A stretch of 39,364 nucleotides of DNA from Dinoroseobacter sp. (GTDB lineage Bacteria; Pseudomonadota; Alphaproteobacteria; Rhodobacterales; Rhodobacteraceae). Positions 8,382-14,604 of this stretch are shown here, piece by piece (position 1 is the first letter of the stretch; every line of letters starts with the position of its first letter). Position numbers and translations under genes: made by a program. Below the pieces are notes generated by a model. It did no database searches, was not told the origin of the DNA, and was given only the letters and a program-made list of their open reading frames with translations. Location of the stretch: positions 1-39,364 of the forward strand of contig JASJAW010000006.1 of assembly GCA_030066795.1 (NCBI GenBank), in the 5' to 3' direction.

Positions 8382-9260
8382 ATGTACCTATTTAAAGTCT
8401 GCACCTCAAAGTGCATAAATCGCAGGGAAACAGGACGGGTAACAGCAGTGCAGCGGCTACAATGGGTCATTCTTGGTTTTATGCTGGCTGCGGTGGCCAC
8501 TCTGGTCAGCGGTCTGAGCCTCGTGCAGGGACTTCAACACAATCTTCGGCTGGAAGTTACAGAGCAGCTGCAAATTGAGGAGTATCTTCTGCTCTCCGCC
8601 GAAATGACGACTCTTTACTCTGAGTATGGCCGTCTCGCCGCCGAAGACACGCCCCAGAATGCAGCCGAGCTCGACGCGCTCCGTCGCCGTGTCGACGCAC
8701 TTCTTCTGGCAATCCAGACGCAGGTTGCGCGGCGGAATGCGGAGAATGAAGACTCAAATGACGCCCTCTCGATAGGGCAACGGGAGGCCTCAAATCCCGA
8801 ACTCCTTCAACTCACATTGGAGATCGAGCGTACACTGTCCGAGGTTGAACGCGCGGAGGCCCTAATAGCTTCAGGCTCTTTAGACGAGGCTGAGTTGGTG
8901 CTGCGTACGACACTGGACGGTCGGCTGGCGGCCTATCTTCTGCCGACAATAGATGCGGCCGTTAAACGCGAACGGAAGAACGAAGAAGCCGCTTTGCGGG
9001 AACTCGACAACCTACTGGATCGGGCTCTGTTTGGCGTGATCGTTGTGGCAGCTGGCCTCGCGCTTGTAGCCCTCTTGCTCTGGATCTGGGTACTGCGTCC
9101 GCAGCGTCGCGCACTTGCCCAGCTTGAGCGACAGGTCGAACGATTGCGGGGGGCCTCGATCCGACTCCGGCAGGTACCCGGTCCGAACCCGAATTTGCCG
9201 GGATCACGGCTGCAATTTCCACGGCGGCAGAAGACCGCGACACACAGTCGGAAAAAATAG
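8382..9260 (+). CDS. Sensor histidine kinase, N-terminal part (frame broken at G6 tract)
   Basis: This frame encodes the sensing half of a membrane kinase: helix 1 (WVILGFMLAAVATLVSGLSL), a mostly helical Glu/Leu-rich periplasmic domain of about 150 residues, helix 2 (ALFGVIVVAAGLALVALLLW) and the start of a HAMP-like linker, QRRALAQLERQVERL. After the G6 run at 9148-9153 it turns into Arg/Pro-rich nonsense and stops at TAG 9258-9260. Reading on in the frame that a seventh G would give (GGLDPTPAGTRSEPEFAGIT...) runs without a stop into the catalytic half at 9266. One gene is therefore split by a 1-nt shift. GTG 8448 (after AGGACGGG) may be the true start; the first 22 residues from ATG 8382 look non-native. 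Confidence 0.75.
   Translation: MYLFKVCTSKCINRRETGRVTAVQRLQWVILGFMLAAVATLVSGLSLVQGLQHNLRLEVTEQLQIEEYLLLSAEMTTLYSEYGRLAAEDTPQNAAELDALRRRVDALLLAIQTQVARRNAENEDSNDALSIGQREASNPELLQLTLEIERTLSEVERAEALIASGSLDEAELVLRTTLDGRLAAYLLPTIDAAVKRERKNEEAALRELDNLLDRALFGVIVVAAGLALVALLLWIWVLRPQRRALAQLERQVERLRGASIRLRQVPGPNPNLPGSRLQFPRRQKTATHSRKK
9148..9153 (+). other. G6 homopolymer at the kinase frameshift
   Basis: The break between the two halves of the histidine kinase falls on TTGCGGGGGGCCTC. A seventh G, or a -1 ribosomal slip on GGGGGG, joins the HAMP-like linker to the HisKA domain with no other change. It could be a sequencing or assembly error, a recent mutation, a slippage-prone contingency tract or programmed frameshifting. 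Confidence 0.7.
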
Positions 9261-9265
9261 CGACT

Positions 9266-10045
9266 TTGTCAGAACAGCTCGCGACGCAAGAAGCTGTGCT
9301 GAGGAGTGAGCAGGACAGCCTGCGAGAGGTCGACCAGGTGCGTCGGGATTTCCTCGCCGATGTGAGCCACGAATTGCGTACGCCGCTTACGGTTCTGCGC
9401 GGCGTCGCCGAAGTCTCGTTACGCGGGCAATCCACAGATACTGCCGACCTCCGAGCGGCAATGGAACGGATCGTAGACGAGGCCGGCCATGTCACCCGGA
9501 TTGTCGAAGACCTGTTCTTCATTGCGCGTTCAAGGGCCGGTGGCCTCGATCTCAGAACCGATATCGTCGATCTCGTTGAGGCGCACGCGGCAACGGCGCG
9601 GGAAGCCGAGGCGCTTCTGGCGGATCGGGATGCATCGGTTGATTGGCAGGTGCCCGAGACGGAAATTCTGGTCGAGGGGGATCTGGGCCGCCTTCGCCAG
9701 CTCTTTACGATACTTCTGGATAATGCGTTGAAATACGGAGGCAGCAGACCTCGAATTGAGGCGCGGACACAGGTTTCGGATGGCCTTGTACGCATCGACG
9801 TGCGGGATCATGGTCCAGGTGTGCCTGCAGATGATCTGCCGCATGTGTTCGACAGACTCTACCGAGGTGCAGCGTCGCAACGGGCGGCACCCAGCGGCTC
9901 CGGGCTTGGACTTCCGATGGCGCGCTCGATTGTCGAAGGGCATCGCGGCAAGATCACACTTGAAAACGCAGCAGACGGCGGCGCGCTGGTGACAGTGACG
10001 TTGCCGCATTTCGATGAAGACGAGTTTGAGGAGGCCGACACGTGA
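9266..10045 (+). CDS. Sensor histidine kinase, catalytic part (HisKA and HATPase_c)
   Basis: This 259-codon frame holds the transmitter: a coiled segment, then the H-box DFLADVSHELRTPLTVL with phospho-accepting His35, N-box TILLDNALKYGG (Asn153), G1 DHGPG (181-185) and G2 GSGLGL (211-216). All kinase motifs are intact. The only start for it as a separate protein is TTG 9266, without a Shine-Dalgarno; upstream the frame is open and reads as kinase linker back to 9146, so it is almost certainly the 3' half of the gene beginning at 8382 or 8448. It overlaps the response regulator gene by 4 nt (GTGA), the usual sign of a kinase/regulator pair. Confidence 0.85.
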   Translation: MSEQLATQEAVLRSEQDSLREVDQVRRDFLADVSHELRTPLTVLRGVAEVSLRGQSTDTADLRAAMERIVDEAGHVTRIVEDLFFIARSRAGGLDLRTDIVDLVEAHAATAREAEALLADRDASVDWQVPETEILVEGDLGRLRQLFTILLDNALKYGGSRPRIEARTQVSDGLVRIDVRDHGPGVPADDLPHVFDRLYRGAASQRAAPSGSGLGLPMARSIVEGHRGKITLENAADGGALVTVTLPHFDEDEFEEADT

Positions 10046-10737
10046 CTATCCTTCTGGTCGAAGACGACGACGGCGTTGCCGGATTCGTAGCAAGTGGCCT
10101 GACCGCCGAAGGCTATGCGGTGAAACGGGTTTCCAATGGTCAGGACGGCTACGATTTGGGACGGTTGGGAGATTTTGAGGCGATTTTGCTCGACATTATG
10201 CTGCCCGGCATGAATGGGCGCGAGATTTGCCGCCGCCTGCGCGAAGACGGCATTCGAACGCCAATCGTGATGCTCACGGCGCTGGACTCCACTGAAGATC
10301 TGGTGCGCGGGTTGCGCTTTGGCGCTGACGAATATATCACCAAGCCCTTTGCGTTCGAAGTGCTTCTCGCGCGTCTGGAAGCCGTCTTGCGCCGCGCCCG
10401 TGGCGAAGCGCCGGCACCGCATGCCTCAATTCTGAAGGTTGGTGATTTGGTCTTCGACCGGGACGCGCTCTCGGTTGAACGTGGCGGTGTGGAGATCGAG
10501 TTAACCTCAACCGAGTATGCCTTTCTCGAACTCCTGATGACGCAGGCAGGCAAGATTGTCACCAAGCCGCGCGTGCTGGAGACGGTCTGGGGTACCGACA
10601 AAGATCCGCTGACGAATGTTGTCGAGGTCTATGTTGGCAGACTGCGAACAAAACTGTCACCCAATGGCGAGCCCGACCTGATCAAGACAGTGAGGGGGCG
10701 CGGATATCGAATGAGCGTTCCCAAGACAAGTGTATGA
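10042..10737 (+). CDS. OmpR/PhoB-class response regulator
   Basis: This 231-residue regulator has an N-terminal receiver with the acidic pocket (VEDDD, residues 6-10), phospho-acceptor Asp51 (LLDIMLPGMNG), Thr79 (MLTAL) and Lys101 (YITKPF). A C-terminal winged helix follows, with LTSTEYAFLELLM (about 154-166), the recognition region TNVVEVYVGRLRTKL and the closing hairpin TVRGRGYRM. Start GTG 10042 overlaps the kinase stop by 4 nt. It lies between an exporter operon and an RTX gene that share arrays of 11-bp direct repeats, the kind of site this class binds, so it is the prime candidate to control both. The sensed signal is unknown. Confidence 0.93.
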   Translation: MTILLVEDDDGVAGFVASGLTAEGYAVKRVSNGQDGYDLGRLGDFEAILLDIMLPGMNGREICRRLREDGIRTPIVMLTALDSTEDLVRGLRFGADEYITKPFAFEVLLARLEAVLRRARGEAPAPHASILKVGDLVFDRDALSVERGGVEIELTSTEYAFLELLMTQAGKIVTKPRVLETVWGTDKDPLTNVVEVYVGRLRTKLSPNGEPDLIKTVRGRGYRMSVPKTSV

Positions 10738-10752
10738 CCCAACGCCGAAGAA

Positions 10753-10782
10753 AAACGGCCCGGCGCATGCGCAGGGCCGTTT
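10753..10782. terminator. Bidirectional terminator
   Basis: AAACGGCCC (10753-10761) and GGGCCGTTT (10774-10782) form a 9-bp stem with a 12-nt loop. Rightward it ends the two-component operon 16 nt after its stop, though its T-run is short. On the minus strand it is followed by a better T-run (TTTTTC), so it would also end the leftward small-ORF unit that comes from 11254. Confidence 0.75.
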
Positions 10783-10950
10783 ATAGTTGAAATTGAACCT
10801 CCTTTCCTGGCGTCCTCGGATCGTGTGCGTTCTGTCTCCTTTCTGTGGCTTGCAGGCCCCGAGTTTCTTCTAGGACCCTGTTAGCATTGACTTCAGAAAA
10901 CGGCGGGCGTCGCCGAAGTAAGAGCATGTGGGATACGCGTGGTTCTTGGC

Positions 10951-11031
10951 TCAAGCGAGCGCCACTGAAGCCACGATGAAAAGTGCGAGCCACAAGAGCG
11001 CGGCGACATCGGTTTCGAGCACTGGTTTCAT
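10951..11031 (-). CDS. 26-residue putative membrane peptide
   Basis: The leftward mini-ORF is ATG 11031 to TGA 10951. It begins MKPVLETDVAALLW and ends LFIVASVALA, giving a single hydrophobic helix over residues 8-26 behind a short acidic N-terminus. A good Shine-Dalgarno (AAAGGAAACTAA before ATG) supports translation. It lies between the box-C promoter array (11254-11297) and the terminator at 10753-10782, downstream of a 30-codon ORF. I recognise no family. Possibilities include a small membrane regulator of the kinase or exporter, or a toxic peptide. Only the start signal and position support it; conservation has not been tested. Confidence 0.45.
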   Translation of the reverse strand: MKPVLETDVAALLWLALFIVASVALA

Positions 11032-11095
11032 TTAGTTTCCTTTCGAAGTTATTGGTTCAGGTGACGCGAACAGAGCGTTTGATCCGACTTCGGCT

Positions 11096-11188
11096 TCAGA
11101 TCATTGCCCAGTCATCAAAGCGCCATGTCGCGGGCTTCTGCGGGCCTGGTGCGGGGACTTTCGGGGGTTCTTGGTTTTTGGGTGTCAT
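11096..11188 (-). CDS. 30-residue proline-rich putative small protein
   Basis: This leftward mini-ORF runs from ATG 11188 to TGA 11096. The N-terminal two thirds are Pro/Lys/Gln-rich (MTPKNQEPPKVPAPGPQK) and the C-terminus is TWRFDDWAMI. AAGGAAAGCCAAGGCC lies before the ATG, so a Shine-Dalgarno is plausible though spaced 11 nt. It starts 65 nt downstream of the last unit of the minus-strand repeat array. No known family comes to mind. It may be a real small protein, or the transcript may act as RNA. Confidence 0.4.
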   Translation of the reverse strand: MTPKNQEPPKVPAPGPQKPATWRFDDWAMI

Positions 11189-11253
11189 GGCCTTGGCTTT
11201 CCTTGTGCTGTGTTGGTTGCACTCGAAGGATCGAACCAAAAACTTCACGATTC

Positions 11254-11297
11254 CAGAGCGTTAACGCCCCGTTCGTTTCGCATTCACTTAACGTTCA
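11254..11297 (-). promoter_or_regulatory. Array of four 11-bp direct repeat units on the minus strand (box C)
   Basis: Read leftward the units are TGAACGTTAAG, TGAATGCGAAA, CGAACGGGGCG, TTAACGCTCTG, gap-free. They align with units 3-6 of the arrays at 5002 and 11602: the last unit is TTAAC-N3-CTG in all three and the one before it is NGAAC. The array points at the small-ORF unit, not at the RTX gene. Upstream positions (11298-11319) do not fit the pattern. Confidence 0.6.
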
Positions 11298-11601
11298 TGT
11301 TCGCAGCGCGTGCATCATGGGAGTCGCTTGGGGGTTGAATAACCGAACGCACGTGGCAGCTGATGGACGTGTTCGCGGACCGACGCAGTCCACCCAATCC
11401 GAAACAGGTCGCTTTTCCAGTTTAGCCCGCCGACGCGTTTCGGTACGCGTTCACCAGGATCGTCCCGGTGCAGGGAATGTTTAGCCCCTGCTCTTTCGCA
11501 ACCAGAGGCTACGTGAAACCGACTGCGCTTTTGCACGAAAAAGCCGGTGCTGTTGAAGCATCGGAAAAAACCAAGAGGGATTACTGCCGGCACGCGGTTT
11601 C
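11298..11601. other. Non-coding spacer between the divergent repeat arrays
   Basis: About 300 bases lie between the leftward and rightward arrays. Open frames crossing it (such as a 126-codon frame from 11104) have non-coding composition and overlap the repeat arrays. I see no gene. Confidence 0.5.
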
Positions 11602-11667
11602 TGAACGCCAGCTAAACGCAACCTGACATGTAGCTTAATCGAGCCCGAACAACTCGTTAACTCCCTG
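11602..11667 (+). promoter_or_regulatory. Array of six 11-bp direct repeat units (box B)
   Basis: The gap-free units are TGAACGCCAGC, TAAACGCAACC, TGACATGTAGC, TTAATCGAGCC, CGAACAACTCG, TTAACTCCCTG. The order parallels box A at 5002: the third unit is TGACA in both, the fifth NGAACA and the last TTAAC-N3-CTG. The array ends 74 nt before the RTX start codon. The presumed binder is the OmpR-class regulator at 10042. Confidence 0.7.
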
Positions 11668-11693
11668 TCATCACTCACAAATCGGGATCATGT

Positions 11694-11720
11694 CTTGGTC
11701 ACCGCCCGAACAGATCGGGC
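11694..11720 (+). promoter_or_regulatory. Conserved leader element and hairpin, copy B
   Basis: CTTGGTCACCGCCCGA (11694-11709) matches 5092-5107 at 15 of 16 bases and leads into a perfect 6-bp hairpin, GCCCGA-ACAGA-TCGGGC (11704-11720), with the same CAGA loop as copy A. It lies 22 nt before the RTX start codon, so it should be in the transcript leader. Confidence 0.5.
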
Positions 11721-11741
11721 CTTAACAGAAGGATCAAGACA

Positions 11742-14291
11742 ATGAGCAACGCAAAACCAACCAACACTTACGGCTTCAATGTCGAGACCGGCCCAGCGCC
11801 CGCAGACATCTCCACCGCCGGCGCCGGCGAGCAGCTCTATTACAATTACACCTACTCGGGCGTCAGCTACGACCACTACCATTATGTCAACAGCTACGGC
11901 ACCTATACAATGTCGGACACGGACTGGAGCAATGGTTTGACCCAGACGCAGGACGATTACGGTCTGGACTGGATGGGACGCGGCTACTACCACGACGAGA
12001 CCGCCCGGACCTGGGACAAGGTCGTCGGCAATTCCGAAGACAACACGATCACCGGAGCGGGGTCCTACACCTTCGACACCAGCGACAGCCAGCACAACGG
12101 AGAGACCTACTACCACGATGATACGATCTTTGGGATGGACGGAAACGATACGATTTCCGGTCTTTCCGGCAATGATACGCTCAGCGGAGGCACCGGCGAT
12201 GACGTCATCTCGGGCGGCACCGGCAATGATACCATCTTCGGGGGCGCCGATAACGATACGTTGAATGGTAACACTGGCGCCGACGAGATCTGGGGTGGAT
12301 CGGGCAACGACATTATCGACGGCGGCGCTGGCGCCGACGTGCTCGTTGGCGGCTCCGGCGACGACATTCTGTCCACAGGCACGCTAACGGGGCAATCCGG
12401 CAACGAACAGATGTACGGTGGTTCGGGTGAAGACATCTTCATCATTGGCGATGGAGCGGCCGACACCGTGGAACAATCGCAAGTGGACAGCGCACAAACG
12501 GACTACCTCGACAAAGGAGTCGAGATCGGCCTGTCCGCCGCCGGCAAGCTCCCGGTGGTCGGAAGTATGTTTAAGGTCGGTGACGCCCTGTTCAACCTCT
12601 ATAAGGGCCTCGGAAGCCTGACCACCGATGCAGCGACCTATGCGGACACTGCCGATCTCTCAAGTTCGAACGCGGTTGTGATCAACGATTTCAATCCGCT
12701 GCAGGACATGGTGGTGATCCCGCTGGCCGACGACGAATGGGACAGCCAAGGCAAGCTGAGCCTCTCTATTTCCACCGACGGCATATCCGGCGGAGAGGCG
12801 TTCCGCCTCTACAGCGAAGGCAGCGGCACCCAAACCCTTGTGGCCTCGGTCAGCTGGGACGATCTGTCGACCATGTTGCCGGACTACGCCTTTGAGGCGA
12901 TCACCAGCAATAACGATGTGCGCAATGACTTCTTCCAGAGTATCGAAGAAGGCATGCTGATCCTTGACGGCTCATCCGACAGCGTCGGCTTCTACCGCGA
13001 CTCCGACAGCTCCGTCCTGACCGATACGCGGGCCTCTGCCACGGCGAGCGAACTCGAGGCAGACGGCGTAGACGCTTCTTATCTCAGCGGCTTGAGCGAC
13101 ACGGGCAAAGTGGTTGTAATGGGGGCCTCGCTCGGAGCTTACCACGAGGGCTCCGCGAAAGCCGACTATATGTTCGGCACGGACAAGGCTGACGTGCTGG
13201 TTGGTCACGCGATAAGCGGCGACAACGAGGCGGCCAAGTCTGGCACCGACCACCTCTATGGTTTCGGAGGCGACGACCTTCTGGCCGGTGGGAACGGCGC
13301 AGACGATCTCTTTGGCGGGGATGGTAATGACACCGCAGCCTTCTACGATGCTGACGGTGTCACCGTGGATCTCTCTGCTACAGTCGACAGCAACTACGAC
13401 AACATGGTCTACTCCACCGCCCAGGTGACGTTCGATGGCACAACAGCGACGCAACAACTCTACGAAATCGAGAACATTGTGGGCAGCGCCGGTAATGACG
13501 ACATCGCCGGCAGCGATGGGGCAAATCTGCTTAGCGGCGGCTCGGGCGGCGTAGACACCCTAACCGGTAATGCGGGGGCCGATGTCTTTGTTATGGGCGG
13601 GAGCGGTTCCGCGGTCGTGACAGATTACGCCATCGAGGACACGTTGGTCTTTAACACCGGAACGACGTTCGGAGCGCAGGCTACATCCATCAACGGTATC
13701 GAGGACCTGAACGTTTCGCATGTCGGTGCGGATACGGTTGTATCGCTTGCCGCCACCGGGGAGACGGTGCTGACCGTAGAGAACGCGACCCTGTCGGCCA
13801 GCGATCTTTCACTCCAGTATCAAGGCGACCACGGAACATGGAATGCCATGAGCACTGAAGTACCGTATGGCACAAACGGCTCCTCTGGTGCGGACCTCAT
13901 CGATGTCGACATTGACGATGCTTACTTCTATGCCGGCGCTGGCGACGACATGGTGATCAATCGGAGCGGGTCCGGCGTGGTCTTTCACGGCGATGAAGGT
14001 GCCGACACCTTCGTTTTCGAGGGTGGCGACACCCAGGTCTCGGACTTCCAGAGCGCCGACAAGATTGCGGTTTCGACCGCGGGCGAATACGGGGCAAACG
14101 TGACCGATACCAGCGATCTGGACTTCACTTATGTCACGGCGCACTACGCGGATCACGACCAGGTGTTTACCAAGATCAACGTTGCAGACACCGGAGAACT
14201 AATCGCTACTGTCTGGGGAGAAGGCACCAACGACCTGATGCTGACGGAAGCCGACGTCACGATGATTGACGATGCTTTGGCACTGGCCTGA
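11742..14291 (+). CDS. RTX-repeat calcium-binding protein, probable type I secretion substrate
   Basis: This 849-residue acidic protein contains blocks of RTX nonapeptides (GGxGxDxUx). The largest is at about 130-230 (GNDTLSGG, GDDVISGG, GNDTIFGG, GNDIIDGG and others); smaller blocks are at about 500-530, 583-612 and 715-775. There is no Sec signal and I see no cysteine, both typical of type I substrates. The C-terminus ends in the acidic/hydrophobic DDALALA. The first 90 residues are rich in Tyr/His (YYNYTYSGVSYDHYHYV), and an amphipathic stretch lies at about 258-292. No protease, lipase or other catalytic domain is visible. Start ATG 11742 follows GAAGGA. Probable roles are surface adhesin, matrix or S-layer-like protein; this is inferred. 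Confidence 0.88.
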   Translation: MSNAKPTNTYGFNVETGPAPADISTAGAGEQLYYNYTYSGVSYDHYHYVNSYGTYTMSDTDWSNGLTQTQDDYGLDWMGRGYYHDETARTWDKVVGNSEDNTITGAGSYTFDTSDSQHNGETYYHDDTIFGMDGNDTISGLSGNDTLSGGTGDDVISGGTGNDTIFGGADNDTLNGNTGADEIWGGSGNDIIDGGAGADVLVGGSGDDILSTGTLTGQSGNEQMYGGSGEDIFIIGDGAADTVEQSQVDSAQTDYLDKGVEIGLSAAGKLPVVGSMFKVGDALFNLYKGLGSLTTDAATYADTADLSSSNAVVINDFNPLQDMVVIPLADDEWDSQGKLSLSISTDGISGGEAFRLYSEGSGTQTLVASVSWDDLSTMLPDYAFEAITSNNDVRNDFFQSIEEGMLILDGSSDSVGFYRDSDSSVLTDTRASATASELEADGVDASYLSGLSDTGKVVVMGASLGAYHEGSAKADYMFGTDKADVLVGHAISGDNEAAKSGTDHLYGFGGDDLLAGGNGADDLFGGDGNDTAAFYDADGVTVDLSATVDSNYDNMVYSTAQVTFDGTTATQQLYEIENIVGSAGNDDIAGSDGANLLSGGSGGVDTLTGNAGADVFVMGGSGSAVVTDYAIEDTLVFNTGTTFGAQATSINGIEDLNVSHVGADTVVSLAATGETVLTVENATLSASDLSLQYQGDHGTWNAMSTEVPYGTNGSSGADLIDVDIDDAYFYAGAGDDMVINRSGSGVVFHGDEGADTFVFEGGDTQVSDFQSADKIAVSTAGEYGANVTDTSDLDFTYVTAHYADHDQVFTKINVADTGELIATVWGEGTNDLMLTEADVTMIDDALALA

Positions 14292-14321
14292 CGCCACCAC
14301 AGAGCGCAAACCCTAGAAAAC

Positions 14322-14349
14322 GCCGCGGACCTCAAGGGTCCGCGGCTTT
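14322..14349 (+). terminator. Rho-independent terminator of the RTX gene
   Basis: A perfect 10-bp stem (GCCGCGGACC 14322-14331 / GGTCCGCGGC 14337-14346) with a 5-nt loop and a following TTT lies 31 nt after the RTX stop. Confidence 0.8.
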
Positions 14350-14604
14350 CACGTTGACCTGTATTTCGCCATTTCTGCAATCCAGCTTCTGATTGGCGTG
14401 ACGTTCACCGCATATGCAGCCGCACCATCGAAATAGCGTCCGAGCCCGGTTCAAAAACGATAAACAGACCGCCGAAGTCAGCCCTGTCGTCAAAGAGCTT
14501 GTTCCTTATTCGACAGATCTTTTTCTGTGTGTCGGATCAGGTACCGTTCACTTTAGCTGGTCTGGCGCTCTTAGATTTCTGCGACGTCCTGGAATCTCCT
14601 GTAA
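14350..14604. other. Spacer before the truncated DUF3604 gene
   Basis: This is where the missing 5' part of the DUF3604 gene would be expected, but no frame here shows its N-terminal motifs. I found no insertion-sequence ends, so the loss looks like a deletion or replacement rather than an insertion. Confidence 0.4.

Noticed and set aside
10781..10993. 70-codon minus-strand frame overlapping the 26-codon mini-ORF
   Set aside because: Its N-terminal part is out of frame with the better-supported mini-ORF, it lacks a Shine-Dalgarno, and its Arg-rich composition looks accidental; the internal ATG also has no ribosome site.
11215..11250. tRNA T-arm-like sequence GGTTCGATCC followed by GCAACCA on the minus strand
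   Set aside because: The T-stem does not pair, no acceptor strand lies at tRNA distance and no anticodon stem-loop can be formed; the region is better explained as the leader after the box-C array.
11104..11484. 126-codon plus-strand frame upstream of the RTX gene
   Set aside because: It crosses the minus-strand repeat array, has no Shine-Dalgarno and shows non-coding composition.
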